Below are positions 15,854 to 24,616 of a DNA stretch of 38,031 nt, one piece after another; the first letter of the stretch is position 1, and the number at the start of each line of letters is the position of its first letter. Origin of the DNA: an uncultured Verrucomicrobiota bacterium. GTDB taxonomy: Bacteria; Verrucomicrobiota; Kiritimatiellia; SS1-B-03-39; UBA6053. The translations under genes were made by a program, and so were the position numbers. The DNA is taken from assembly GCA_937127435.1 (NCBI GenBank), contig CAKZLZ010000195.1, positions 1-38,031 on the forward strand. The letters run 5' to 3'. Under the pieces are notes generated by a model. The model did not search any database, was not told the origin of the DNA, and was given only the letters and a program-made list of their open reading frames with translations.

Positions 15854-18281
15854 CATTGAAAAAATCGTTATTGAAAACCGCCAGCCCCATCATGCGGGCC
15901 TACAGTCCCGTTACCCCATTGATCATGCGGATTGGATCTGGCACCCGGCCCTATCGGACCACGAACCCGCTTTTCTTTGCTTCCGCCTTTCGTTTGAAGT
16001 CAAAACCGGAGATCCGGAACTTGAGATTCACTTCTCTTGCGATCAATATGCGGAGTTGTCAATCGACGGCAGGCTTTTTGCCCGTGGCCCGGAGGCATCG
16101 GGTATCGAATCTTATTCCTTCTCCAGTTTTAGACTGAAGAATCTCTCCCCCGGCACACATCAGTTAAAAGTTTTTGCCTGGTGGCTGGGAACCGAAAAAT
16201 CAGCGGCACCGCTTGCGCGGGAAACCTTGGGCCCCGGTTTCATCCTGGGAGCGGCCGGGGGATTTTCAGAACGAATGAACACCGGGTCCGGCCCCTGGGA
16301 AGTTGCGCATCTCAGCAGCCACCGGATTGATACTGCGCGCATGTATGAACCGTCTTTTGGCATCGGAGGCGGTTTACATCTGGATACCCGAAAATCCTCC
16401 TTTTCTTCCCCCGATTATCACCCTGCCCGTATCAGTGAACCGGCAATGGAAGTGAACCGCTGGGGAAACGCCAGTCGGCGATACAGTCTGCGGCCAGCCG
16501 CTCTACCCGAACAGCACCTGCGTCCATGTACTCCCGGCAGGGTTTGCGCAGTGGTGGATGATTTCATCAAATCAAATCTTCAGGAAGGTTCACTCACCCC
16601 CTTTTCCTCCGCCGACCTTCAACACCCGGACATTCCCGTCTGGCAATCGTTATGGCACTCAAAAACACCTCTCGAGATTCCCCCGAACCAGTGCGTCTCG
16701 GTTTTAATCGATCTTGAAGAGTATTTTTGCGCTTACCCGGAAATCACCTTCAGCGGCGGGGCGGATAGTGAACTGACCTGGGAATGGGCGGAGGCACTCC
16801 GGTTGCTGGACCCCGAAACCACGAACAACAACCTTTTGCCCGGGTACCAGAAAGGAAACCGGAATGAACTGATCGGTAAAGGGTTCCTGGGGATTTCAGA
16901 TACATTTTTCTGCAACGGTGATGCACTGAGCGTACTACGGCCTCACTGGTGGCGGTCAGGCAGATACTGTCTGTTACGTGTCCGGACAGCTCACAGCCCT
17001 CTCATCTTGAATGGTCTTCAGATTCTGGAAACCCGATATCCCCTTGAGGTTACAGGTTCCTTCACCAGTGATCAGGATGCGACATTGGATCCTATCAAGC
17101 AGCTCTGTCTGCGGGGGTTGGAAATGTGCATGCATGAGACCTACATAGACTGTCCCCACTATGAGCAATTGATGTATGTCTTTGACACCCGCCTGCAAAT
17201 TCTCTGCACCTTCGCCCTCAGTTCCGATACCAGACTGGCAAAGCGGGCAATCGAATTATTTGACCTTTCCCGGCGCCGTTTTGGCGGCCCCACCTGTTCA
17301 AGATTCCCCACCAGCGCCAACCAGTTCATTCCCCTTTTCAGTCTTTGCTGGACCTGGATGATACGCGATTACCTCTACTGGCAAGGAGAACCAGAGTGGC
17401 TCCGCAGATTCATCCCCGGTGCCCGTGCTGTACACGACTGGTTCGAACAGTTTGAAAACAGCGGGGGCTTCCTGGAGGCTCTGCCGGGCAGGATGTTTGG
17501 CGACTGCTCTCCGGATTGGCCTTGCGGGGCCCTGCCGGGTGCAGAAACGGGTGTATCCGCTGTTTTCAATTTAATTTATGTGCATAGCCTCAAAAGTATG
17601 GCGGATCTGGAACAACAAATCGGAGATCCTCTCCGGGTGCCGGCCCTGATGCAGAAAGCAGAACGAATCCAACAACAACTTCGTAAAAAGTTTTGGGATG
17701 CGGAGCGCGGTGTTTTTCTTGATGATGCCAGGGGTGCACTCAGCCAACATGCACAGATCTGGGCCATTCTTTCCGGAACCCTTACCGGTATGGAAGCCAC
17801 CAATGCACTCAACCTTTCCCTTGAAGATCCGGCCTTCGCGAAGGTTAGTTACATGCAAAGCAGTCACCTCTTCGATGCACTGGTTGCGACCGGTCAGGGA
17901 GGACGCATTTTAACCGAACTCAGCCCCTGGTCGAAAATGGTGGCCATCGGGGCCCGGACCGGATTTGAACGGGAGGATCCTTCACGCTCAGACTGTCACG
18001 GCTGGTCAAGCCATCCGCTTTACCATTTCCAGGCAAGCCTTATGGGCATTCAACCCGCCGCTCCGGAGTTCAGCAAGGTGCGAATCGCACCCCAACCGGG
18101 CAGTCTAACCCGGGCAACCGCAATCCTCCCCCATCCTCAAGGGGAAATAACAGTAAACCTGAGTATCAATAACACCCTGTGTGAGGCAGCCATCAAGTTG
18201 CCCGGCACCTGCACAGGGATTTTCCACTGGCAGGGCACAGACTACCCCTTATCGTCAGGGCTGTCCACGATTCAGGCGTAA
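15849..18281 (+). CDS. GH78-like alpha-L-rhamnosidase family protein
   Basis: An 810-residue glycosidase-like protein without a signal peptide. The N-terminal third holds beta-sandwich segments (FLCFRLSFEVKTGDPELEI, LKVFAWW) as in GH78 accessory domains. The catalytic (alpha/alpha)6 barrel starts at about residue 420 with YIDCPHYEQ (Asp434, Glu439), matching the DCPxRE motif, and ends with a WSSHPLYHFQ segment near 720. A C-terminal beta domain closes the protein. It probably removes alpha-rhamnose or a similar sugar inside the cell. No Shine-Dalgarno precedes the ATG. Its stop codon is the first three bases of a REP element. Confidence 0.78.
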   Translation: MHIEKIVIENRQPHHAGLQSRYPIDHADWIWHPALSDHEPAFLCFRLSFEVKTGDPELEIHFSCDQYAELSIDGRLFARGPEASGIESYSFSSFRLKNLSPGTHQLKVFAWWLGTEKSAAPLARETLGPGFILGAAGGFSERMNTGSGPWEVAHLSSHRIDTARMYEPSFGIGGGLHLDTRKSSFSSPDYHPARISEPAMEVNRWGNASRRYSLRPAALPEQHLRPCTPGRVCAVVDDFIKSNLQEGSLTPFSSADLQHPDIPVWQSLWHSKTPLEIPPNQCVSVLIDLEEYFCAYPEITFSGGADSELTWEWAEALRLLDPETTNNNLLPGYQKGNRNELIGKGFLGISDTFFCNGDALSVLRPHWWRSGRYCLLRVRTAHSPLILNGLQILETRYPLEVTGSFTSDQDATLDPIKQLCLRGLEMCMHETYIDCPHYEQLMYVFDTRLQILCTFALSSDTRLAKRAIELFDLSRRRFGGPTCSRFPTSANQFIPLFSLCWTWMIRDYLYWQGEPEWLRRFIPGARAVHDWFEQFENSGGFLEALPGRMFGDCSPDWPCGALPGAETGVSAVFNLIYVHSLKSMADLEQQIGDPLRVPALMQKAERIQQQLRKKFWDAERGVFLDDARGALSQHAQIWAILSGTLTGMEATNALNLSLEDPAFAKVSYMQSSHLFDALVATGQGGRILTELSPWSKMVAIGARTGFEREDPSRSDCHGWSSHPLYHFQASLMGIQPAAPEFSKVRIAPQPGSLTRATAILPHPQGEITVNLSINNTLCEAAIKLPGTCTGIFHWQGTDYPLSSGLSTIQA

Positions 18282-18324
18282 CGCAGGCATTGCTGCCTGC
18301 GGGAACACAGGCTTTCAGCCTGTT
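18279..18324 (+). repeat. REP doublet, left copy (R1)
   Basis: Two perfect hairpins in tandem: CGCAGGCA/TGCCTGCG with a 4-nt loop, and ACAGGCT/AGCCTGT with loop TTC. The repeat starts with TAAC; its TAA is the stop codon of the GH78-like gene. It matches the right copy R3 in inverse orientation over 46 nt with a single 1-nt difference. Confidence 0.88.
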
Positions 18325-18368
18325 ACTTTTCTCCATTTTTTCCGGAAGATTCTACCTCCTCCACTTTC

Positions 18369-18388
18369 GGGAAGTATGAACACTTCCC
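18369..18388 (+). promoter_or_regulatory. Hairpin over the RAYT start codon and Shine-Dalgarno
   Basis: GGGAAGT and ACTTCCC pair perfectly (7 bp) around a 6-nt loop ATGAAC that contains the start codon at 18376. The left arm holds the only Shine-Dalgarno-like GGGAAG. In mRNA this would hide the ribosome site and limit transposase synthesis (inference). Confidence 0.5.
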
Positions 18389-18963
18389 ACATCTATAAAA
18401 CCCATCGAAATCTTCCACACTGGACCCAATCCGGCGCCATCTACTGGATCACCTTCCGTCTCGTGGATTCCATTCCCAAAAGCAAAATGGTTCATTGGCG
18501 CCGTGAACGCGATGCGTGGATACGCCTCCATCCTCAGCCTTGGACTACAAAAACCGCACGGGAGTACCAAATCAACTTTGGAGACCGTTATGAGGACTGG
18601 CTGGATGCGGGATACGGATCCTGTGTCCTTAGAAGAAAAGATTGCCGTGAGATTGTGGAAAACTGCCTTTTCCGTTTCCATGAGCAACGGTTGAGCCTTC
18701 ACCACGCAGTGATCATGCCCAATCATGTTCATGCATTATTGGAACCCCTGGAAAAGTACCGTTTATCTAAACTCATGCAGGGCATCAAAGGGGCGAGTTC
18801 CAGAGAGATCAACCGTTTCCTGGGAAAAAGCGGGAAATTCTGGATGCCGGAATCCTATGATCACATCGTAAGGAATGAGACTGAATACCTGCACTACCTG
18901 AAATATATTGAAGGGAATCCGGTTAAAGCCCGTCTGCAGCAGGGAGAGTATTGGCTCATGTAA
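18376..18963 (+). CDS. REP-associated tyrosine transposase (RAYT, Y1 family)
   Basis: A 195-residue Y1-type HUH endonuclease. The HUH motif is MPNHVHALL with His117 and His119; the downstream FWMPESYDHIVR holds Tyr161 as the probable nucleophile, and the closing YIEGNPVKAR is typical of RAYTs. These proteins nick at REP hairpins and are responsible for spreading REPs. The frame extends upstream of 18376 through the REP, but family homology begins at NTSHIYKTHRN and the ATG there is the sensible start. The gene is complete with all catalytic residues. Its stop TAA is the start of another REP (R2). Confidence 0.9.
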   Translation: MNTSHIYKTHRNLPHWTQSGAIYWITFRLVDSIPKSKMVHWRRERDAWIRLHPQPWTTKTAREYQINFGDRYEDWLDAGYGSCVLRRKDCREIVENCLFRFHEQRLSLHHAVIMPNHVHALLEPLEKYRLSKLMQGIKGASSREINRFLGKSGKFWMPESYDHIVRNETEYLHYLKYIEGNPVKARLQQGEYWLM

Positions 18964-19028
18964 CGCAGGCTTTCCTGCCTGCGGGAATTCAGGCATTCCT
19001 GCCTGAAGGGTCCGAGGCTTTCAGTCTT
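18961..19028 (+). repeat. REP copy R2 at the transposase stop
   Basis: Starts TAACGCAGGC (the TAA ends the transposase). Hairpins CGCAGGC...GCCTGCG and TTCAGGCA/TGCCTGAA (4-nt loop) are followed by a decayed third arm GAGGCT...AGTCTTC. It has the same first hairpin as R1 but a different second hairpin, so it is a related subtype. Confidence 0.8.
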
Positions 19029-19032
19029 CTTT

Positions 19033-19054
19033 AAAAAACAGGCTGAAAGCCTGT
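19033..19054 (-). terminator. REP-derived intrinsic terminator of leuS
   Basis: On the minus strand ACAGGCT/AGCCTGT with loop TTC (7-bp stem) is followed at once by a T-run (19033-19038). It is the second hairpin of REP R3, so the repeat supplies both the stop codon and the terminator of leuS. Confidence 0.65.
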
Positions 19055-19081
19055 GTTCCCGCAGGCAGAATGCCTGCGTTA
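19037..19081 (-). repeat. REP doublet, right inverted copy (R3)
   Basis: Reverse complement of R1 apart from one missing base in the first loop. Its outer TAA (19079-19081, minus strand) is the stop codon of leuS. Confidence 0.88.
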
Positions 19082-21595
19082 CACCGCCACCAAATTCACC
19101 AAGCGTCCGGGCACCGCAATCTCTTTCACCAACCGCTTGCCTTCAATCGCAGACGCAACTTCAGGTAACTCTTTTGCCAAAGCGATCAACTCATCAGGCG
19201 TAGCAGCAGGCGAAACATTCATCCGCGCAATCGGTTTGCCTTTGATCTGCACCAGGATTTCCACTTCGTCTTCCACCAGCGCCGCTTCGTCATAGCCGGG
19301 CCACTCGGTGTAAGAAATCGATGCGGTTTTACCCAGTTTCGCCCAGAGTTCTTCTGCCAAATGCGGGGCAAAGGGATTCAATACCAGTACAAAGGCTTCG
19401 GCCGCTTCTTTGGGGAGCGCAGACCATTTACCGGCCGCATTCACAAACTCCATCATGGCGGCAATCGCAGTGTTAAAGCGCAAACCGTCGATATCTTCCG
19501 TGACTTTCTTGATGAGTCCATGCAACAGCCGCGCCTGCTCTTTGTCACAAGTCTCATCGGTCAACGGAATTTCAAACATCCGCCAGACTTTGTTCAGGAA
19601 TCGGAAGACGCCCTCCACCCCTTTCATCGACCAGGGTTTCACTTGTTCCAGAGGCCCCATAAACATTTCGTACAAACGAAGGGAGTCGGCACCGTACTGT
19701 TTGACCACATCGTCAGGATTAATCACGTTTCCGCGGCTCTTCGACATCTTGTTGGCTTTGGCCTTCAGTTTCACAGACGCATCTTTGCTCCACACAAAGC
19801 TGCTTCCTTTTTTGATGGCTTCAGCTTCCGGCACCCGCTCTCCATCTTTGGTGTACTCCATTTCGCCCAGGATCATCCCCTGGTTCACCAGACGGTGGAA
19901 AGGTTCGGGATGGCTGACCACTCCGCAATCAAACAGGACTTTGTGCCAGAAACGGGCGTAGAGCAAATGCAACACCGCATGTTCCGCTCCGCCTACATAC
20001 AAATCAACCGGCATCCAGTATTTTTCTTTTTCAGGATCCACCAAGGCTTCAGAGTTGTCGGGATCGATATAACGCAGAAAATACCAGCAACTTCCCGCCC
20101 ACTGCGGCATGGTGTTGCATTCGCGACGCGCGGGTTTTCCGGTTTCAGGATCGGTGGTGTTCACCCACTCCTGATTGCGGGCAAAAGGAGGATCTCCATC
20201 CGGACTGGGTTTGTATTCATCCACTACCGGCGGCATCAGCGGCAACAGGCCTTCAGAGACCGGCACCACTTTCCCGTCCACATGCATCAAGGGAAAGGGT
20301 TCCCCCCAGTAACGCTGACGGCTAAACAACCAGTCGCGAAGTTTGTAATTCACTTTCCCGGCCCCGAGTCCCTTCTCTTCCAACCAAGCGGTAATGGCCG
20401 CTTTGGATTCCGTGACCTCCATGCCGTCGAGAGAGATTTCATCGTTGGCGGAATTCACCAGCACTCCGTTTCCGGTAAAAGCTTCCTCGGCAATATTGCC
20501 ACCGGAAATCACTTCCACAATCGGCAGTTCAAAAGTTTGGGCAAATTCATAATCCCGGTCGTCGTGCGCGGGCACCGCCATAATCGCTCCGGTTCCGTAA
20601 GAAATCAGCACGTAATCCGAGGTCCAAATCGGAATTTTCTGACCGTTAACCGGATTGACTGCGTAGCTGCCGGTGAACACCCCGCTTTTGCCTTTGGCCA
20701 ATTCGGTTCGTTCCAAATCTGATTTGTTGGCCGCAGTCGTTTTATAAGCATCCACTTCCGCCCGGGTCTCGTCGGTCACCAGTTGATCCAGCAAAGGATG
20801 CTCGGGAGCCACCACCATGTAGGTCGCGCCAAACAAGGTATCCGGACGGGTGGTGTATACCCGCAGGGCCGCATTTTGTCCATCGACCTTAAAATCGACT
20901 TCCGCCCCTTCGGATTTTCCAATCCAGTTGCGTTGCATTTCTTTGATGCTCTCCGGCCAGTCGACCAATTCCAAATCGTCGATCAGACGTTCCGCATAGG
21001 CGGTAATCTTCAACATCCATTGACGCATGGGTTTGCGGATCACCGGATGGTCGCCGCGCTCGGATTTACCGTTGATCACCTCTTCGTTAGACAAAACAGT
21101 TCCCAATTCGGGGCACCAGTTGACCGGCGCTTCCGCTTCATAGGCCAAGTCTTTTTCAAACAGTTTCAGAAAAATCCATTGCGTCCATTTGTAATAATCC
21201 GGATCAGTAGTGGAGACTTCCCGTTTCCAGTCATACGAAAATCCCAAAGACTGCAACTGTTCACGGAAACGGTCGATATTCTTTTTCGTGGTTTCCGCCG
21301 GATGGGTTCCGGTTTGCAGGGCGTACTGCTCTGCGGGCAAACCAAACGCATCCCAACCCATGGGGTGCAGAACATTAAACCCTTTCATCCGCTTGTAACG
21401 GGCCAAAATATCGGTGGCGGTGTATCCTTCAGGATGCCCCACATGCAAGCCGGCCCCGGAAGGATAAGGGAACATATCCAGCACGTAGTACTTCGGTTTC
21501 GAGGTATCAATCTCCTCCGGCGTGCGGAAAGTTTGTTCAGTTTCCCAGTGACGCTGCCACTTGGGTTCAATTTCAGAAAAAGGATAATGGGACAT
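19079..21595 (-). CDS. leuS: Leucyl-tRNA synthetase
   Basis: An 838-residue class I aminoacyl-tRNA synthetase that charges tRNA-Leu. Seen: HIGH variant HVGHPEGYT at about 51-59, the CP1 editing domain with [24 protein letters not shown] near 625-640, and a C-terminal end [10 protein letters not shown] as in bacterial LeuRS. The ATG at 21595 is chosen because AGGTG lies 5 nt upstream; an open frame continues 105 codons further but has no homology-like sequence. The stop codon is provided by REP R3. It diverges from the acetolactate decarboxylase gene. Confidence 0.97.
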   Translation of the reverse strand: MSHYPFSEIEPKWQRHWETEQTFRTPEEIDTSKPKYYVLDMFPYPSGAGLHVGHPEGYTATDILARYKRMKGFNVLHPMGWDAFGLPAEQYALQTGTHPAETTKKNIDRFREQLQSLGFSYDWKREVSTTDPDYYKWTQWIFLKLFEKDLAYEAEAPVNWCPELGTVLSNEEVINGKSERGDHPVIRKPMRQWMLKITAYAERLIDDLELVDWPESIKEMQRNWIGKSEGAEVDFKVDGQNAALRVYTTRPDTLFGATYMVVAPEHPLLDQLVTDETRAEVDAYKTTAANKSDLERTELAKGKSGVFTGSYAVNPVNGQKIPIWTSDYVLISYGTGAIMAVPAHDDRDYEFAQTFELPIVEVISGGNIAEEAFTGNGVLVNSANDEISLDGMEVTESKAAITAWLEEKGLGAGKVNYKLRDWLFSRQRYWGEPFPLMHVDGKVVPVSEGLLPLMPPVVDEYKPSPDGDPPFARNQEWVNTTDPETGKPARRECNTMPQWAGSCWYFLRYIDPDNSEALVDPEKEKYWMPVDLYVGGAEHAVLHLLYARFWHKVLFDCGVVSHPEPFHRLVNQGMILGEMEYTKDGERVPEAEAIKKGSSFVWSKDASVKLKAKANKMSKSRGNVINPDDVVKQYGADSLRLYEMFMGPLEQVKPWSMKGVEGVFRFLNKVWRMFEIPLTDETCDKEQARLLHGLIKKVTEDIDGLRFNTAIAAMMEFVNAAGKWSALPKEAAEAFVLVLNPFAPHLAEELWAKLGKTASISYTEWPGYDEAALVEDEVEILVQIKGKPIARMNVSPAATPDELIALAKELPEVASAIEGKRLVKEIAVPGRLVNLVAV

Positions 21596-21695
21596 ATAAG
21601 CACCTGTAAGGTTAAAAGCGGGCTTCTCCTTGTGCTTTATATTCGGAAAAATCAAGAAGTTCATAAAGGAAGGAGTTCCGGACATCAAATATTGA

Positions 21696-21724
21696 TTGCG
21701 AAAGCATGAAATCCTGTCTAATCT
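21696..21724 (+). promoter_or_regulatory. Promoter candidate placing the transcript start at the ATG
   Basis: TTGCGA (21696-21701), 17 bp, TAATCT (21719-21724) end 7 nt before the lipoprotein ATG at 21732; there is no Shine-Dalgarno. Confidence 0.45.
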
Positions 21725-21731
21725 GTGCCAT

Positions 21732-22505
21732 ATGAAAACGTCCACTTTTGTTCCCCTACTCCTCGTCTTGGGTTTAAGCGCCTGCCGAACCACCCCTCCT
21801 TCGAACCAAGTCACCCAGGTGGCAACCATCGACGGGCTTTTGGCCGGAGTGTACGATGGGGAGGTCAGCTTGGCCGAAATCAGAAAAACCGGAAACTTCG
21901 GATTGGGCACCTATCAGTCTTTAGACGGAGAAATGGTGCTTTTGGACGGCACATTTTATCAAATCAAAGGTGACGGGAGCGTACACCGGCCCCCGCCGGA
22001 AATGCTGAGCCCCTTTGCCGCAGTCGTGGATTTTCAACCCACGCTATATGCGGAACTGGAGGAAATGGATTTGGCCGAACTGAAAACCCGTCTGGATGAA
22101 CTGGTGCCCAACCAAAACCAATTTGCAGCCTTTTCCATCCATGGAAATTTCGCTTCAATTCGGACCCGCAGTGTCGCGGCACAAAAAAAGCCTTATCCGA
22201 CCCTGGCGGAAGTCGTGGAAATCCAGTCTGTTTTTGATTTAGAAAACGTATCCGGCACCTTGGTAGGTCTCCGCTGCCCTCCTTTTGTCAAAGGATTGAA
22301 TGTACCGGGATATCACTTTCATTTTATAACCGAAGAAAAAGATGCAGGCGGACATGTGTTGGCATTTGAAATGATCAGTGGACAGCTTTCTGCGGACACC
22401 GTGAATGAAGAGTTTATGGTCATGCTCCCCAAAAACACGATGCATTCTGATGATGTGAATTTGTCCCACGACCGCAGCAAGGTTTTGGAAGTGATCGAAC
22501 AGTAA
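21732..22505 (+). CDS. Alpha-acetolactate decarboxylase, exported lipoprotein
   Basis: A 257-residue enzyme that converts acetolactate to acetoin. The signal peptide ends in a perfect lipobox LSAC (Cys18). The zinc-binding histidines are visible as GYHFHF (His195, His197) and GGHVL (His208), and the fold begins with the [19 protein letters not shown] segment typical of the family. I start at 21732 because the lipoprotein signal begins there; an in-frame ATG 12 codons upstream would spoil it. No acetolactate synthase or regulator is adjacent. An exported form fits extracellular overflow metabolism; why it is secreted is unknown. Confidence 0.88.
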   Translation: MKTSTFVPLLLVLGLSACRTTPPSNQVTQVATIDGLLAGVYDGEVSLAEIRKTGNFGLGTYQSLDGEMVLLDGTFYQIKGDGSVHRPPPEMLSPFAAVVDFQPTLYAELEEMDLAELKTRLDELVPNQNQFAAFSIHGNFASIRTRSVAAQKKPYPTLAEVVEIQSVFDLENVSGTLVGLRCPPFVKGLNVPGYHFHFITEEKDAGGHVLAFEMISGQLSADTVNEEFMVMLPKNTMHSDDVNLSHDRSKVLEVIEQ

Positions 22506-22611
22506 TTCCCTGCCCCTCCTGTACCATAAAGAATCAGTCCTCATTTCCGGGTGCCCGGGAAAGCGGATTGCGTGTACGGCCCGATTACATCCTCCCAAAA
22601 CTTCGAATAAA

Positions 22612-22632
22612 ATTTACGTACAATTCGTAAAT
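22612..22632. promoter_or_regulatory. Inverted repeat upstream of DUF1538, operator candidate
   Basis: ATTTACG and CGTAAAT, perfect 7-bp arms with a 7-nt spacer, about 40 nt before the DUF1538 start in an AT-rich stretch. Probably a regulator site; no regulator gene is nearby. Confidence 0.4.
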
Positions 22633-22672
22633 AATATTTCACCCTTTACGGAGACCTGCTAAACGTACCCCC

Positions 22673-24616
22673 ATGCCTGCCTCGCCCCGTATCCAGATTC
22701 CCCGCCACACCGCCTGGGTGATGGTGTGGAATTATGCCAAAAGCCGGGTGCAGGAACAGCTGAAATCCGTTTCGTTTATTCTACTGTATCTGGTCTGTTT
22801 CCAAATACTAATTCTCGGATCCACCCCGACCCACGCCTTACGCATCTCCGGGGGTATTGCCATGGTGGTGATGGGATTGGCCTTTTTCCTTGAGGGGTTG
22901 ATCCTGGGGTTAATGCCGGTGGGGGAACGTGTTGGGGTACAACTGCCGCGAAAATGTGGCATTTTTGTGATCGTGATTTTCGGCTTACTGCTGGGAATCG
23001 GCTCTACTTTTGCCGAACCCGCCATGGCCTCATTACGGGCCGCGGGAAGTACGGTAACAGCCTGGGGCTCTCCCCTCTTGTATTCCATGTTGAATCAAAA
23101 TTCGCTGGCTCTGGTGGGTTCGGTGGCCGGGGGCGTCGGCATGGCGGTGGCATTCGGGATGGTTCGTTTTTTCTACGGCCTCTCCATTAAGCCCTTTTTA
23201 TTCATACTCATTCCTCTATTACTTGGCTTGTCAAGCTACTGTGCGATGGATGACAATTTGCAAGCCATTTTAGGATTGGCCTGGGATGCGGGTGCGGTCA
23301 CCACCGGTGCGGTCACCGTTCCTCTGGTATTGGCATTGGGCATCGGGGTCTCCCGCGCATCGGGAAAACAGGAAGATGCGGCCGGTGGCTTCGGCATCAT
23401 CATGCTGGCTTCCGCTTTCCCCGTACTCGCGGTTTTAATTCTGGGTCTCTGTTTAAATGCAGGGATGCCGTCTCCCGCATCCGGAAACATTTTTTTTAAT
23501 TCAGAGAATATTGAGCAAGCCCGTCCCCTGTTCGAAAATGAATCCGCAATGTATCAACACACCCTGCGTATGGCCGGCGAGGAAGCCCGTGCCTGGTTTC
23601 CCGGCAAATCCCTGGGGCCACTCATCGCAGATGCACAGGATACCCTCCGCCCGATTCCTGAAGTCTTAAAACAGGAAAGCATGCTGGCCCTCAGGGCCGT
23701 ACTGCCACTCACCGCACTTTTGTTGGCCGTCCTTTGGCTGCTGCGGGACCGTCTACGGCACATGGACGAAGTGGTGCTGGGTATCGGCCTCGCGATTGTG
23801 GGCATGGCCCTGCTCACCGCGGGGATCCGCACCGGCCTGGCTCCCCTGGGCGGTCAGGTAGGACGCCCCCTCCCCCGGGTCTTCCGCAGTGTCGCCAAAG
23901 AGGAGGGGCGGGTGACCCTTCAACCTTTCCTCCTTGAGGAAGTCAACACGACGTATTCCACCGACGGCAGCTCATCACAATTTTTCTACCTCAAGGATAA
24001 AAAAGGACATCCGCAAGCCGAAACCTTTGCCCCCGAACGCTACAACGCAGAGGAGGCAAGCTATGAACATATTCTGGAAAGCAAACCGCTTTTTGGGCCT
24101 GAACTCACCATTGCAGGCATTGGTTTGGTCTTCCTGTTCGCCTTCGGACTGGGCTATGGTTCCACCTTGGCCGAGCCGGCCTTAAGCGCTCTCGGACGGA
24201 CGGTCGAAGAAATAAGCGTGGGCACTATACGTAGCAATAGCGTGGTACGCGCTGTATCTTTGGGTGTTGGTTTGGGACTCATGGTTGGCGTGGCCCGGCT
24301 GCTCTACGACATCCCAACCATTTGGCTCCTGCTTCCTCCCTATCTGATTCTGCTACCCCTGACCTATTTCAGTGAAGAGGATTTTGCCGGAATCGCCTGG
24401 GATTGCGGTGGCGTCACCACCGGCGGCATAACAGTTCCTCTGGTATTGGCCATGGGGCTGGGAATTGGCGAAGAACTAAACGTATCAGATGGTTTTGGTG
24501 TGTTGGCCATGGCTTCGGCTTATCCCATCGTCACCGTACAGATTTACGGTTTGGTGGTGCGGTCACGCCAGAAAAAACGTATTCGGGAAGCGGATTTGGA
24601 GGATGAGGATGAGTGA
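22673..24616 (+). CDS. Duplicated DUF1538 integral membrane protein
   Basis: A 647-residue polytopic membrane protein made of two DUF1538 halves. Each half has a GSTxAEPAxxxL motif (about residues 109 and 495) and a VTTGxxTVPLVLAxGxG motif (about 209 and 581), with helices in between; a soluble segment at about 400-450 separates the halves. Length fits a fused pair; many species have the halves as separate genes. The conserved Glu-Pro and Thr-Thr-Gly loops suggest a transporter, but the substrate is unknown. The downstream PII-like gene overlaps the last 8 nt, so the two are translated together. The Shine-Dalgarno is weak and distant (GGAG about 20 nt upstream), so the start could be a few codons off. 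Confidence 0.85.
   Translation: MPASPRIQIPRHTAWVMVWNYAKSRVQEQLKSVSFILLYLVCFQILILGSTPTHALRISGGIAMVVMGLAFFLEGLILGLMPVGERVGVQLPRKCGIFVIVIFGLLLGIGSTFAEPAMASLRAAGSTVTAWGSPLLYSMLNQNSLALVGSVAGGVGMAVAFGMVRFFYGLSIKPFLFILIPLLLGLSSYCAMDDNLQAILGLAWDAGAVTTGAVTVPLVLALGIGVSRASGKQEDAAGGFGIIMLASAFPVLAVLILGLCLNAGMPSPASGNIFFNSENIEQARPLFENESAMYQHTLRMAGEEARAWFPGKSLGPLIADAQDTLRPIPEVLKQESMLALRAVLPLTALLLAVLWLLRDRLRHMDEVVLGIGLAIVGMALLTAGIRTGLAPLGGQVGRPLPRVFRSVAKEEGRVTLQPFLLEEVNTTYSTDGSSSQFFYLKDKKGHPQAETFAPERYNAEEASYEHILESKPLFGPELTIAGIGLVFLFAFGLGYGSTLAEPALSALGRTVEEISVGTIRSNSVVRAVSLGVGLGLMVGVARLLYDIPTIWLLLPPYLILLPLTYFSEEDFAGIAWDCGGVTTGGITVPLVLAMGLGIGEELNVSDGFGVLAMASAYPIVTVQIYGLVVRSRQKKRIREADLEDEDE

Larger units (their letters stand above)
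18279..19081 (+). mobile_element. REP/RAYT unit with inverted REP ends
   Basis: A RAYT transposase gene is bracketed by R1 and R3, near-identical inverted REP copies whose outermost bases read TAAC...GTTA, with an extra REP (R2) at the transposase stop. The ~803-bp block fills the whole gap between the GH78-like gene and leuS. No target-site duplication is visible. RAYTs are domesticated single-copy relatives of IS200/IS605 transposases; whether this unit is mobile as a whole is unknown. Confidence 0.75.

Noticed and set aside
19361..20722. 453-codon open frame opposite to leuS
   Set aside because: It mirrors the conserved leuS sequence, has no recognisable domain, and lacks a ribosome site; it is an artefact of codon bias.
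20783..21709. 308-codon open frame opposite to leuS and running past its start
   Set aside because: Antisense shadow of the LeuRS N-terminal half with no homology-like features.
21596..21910. N-terminal extension of leuS by 105 codons
   Set aside because: The extension has no LeuRS-like sequence and covers the divergent promoter; AGGTG is correctly placed before the ATG at 21595.
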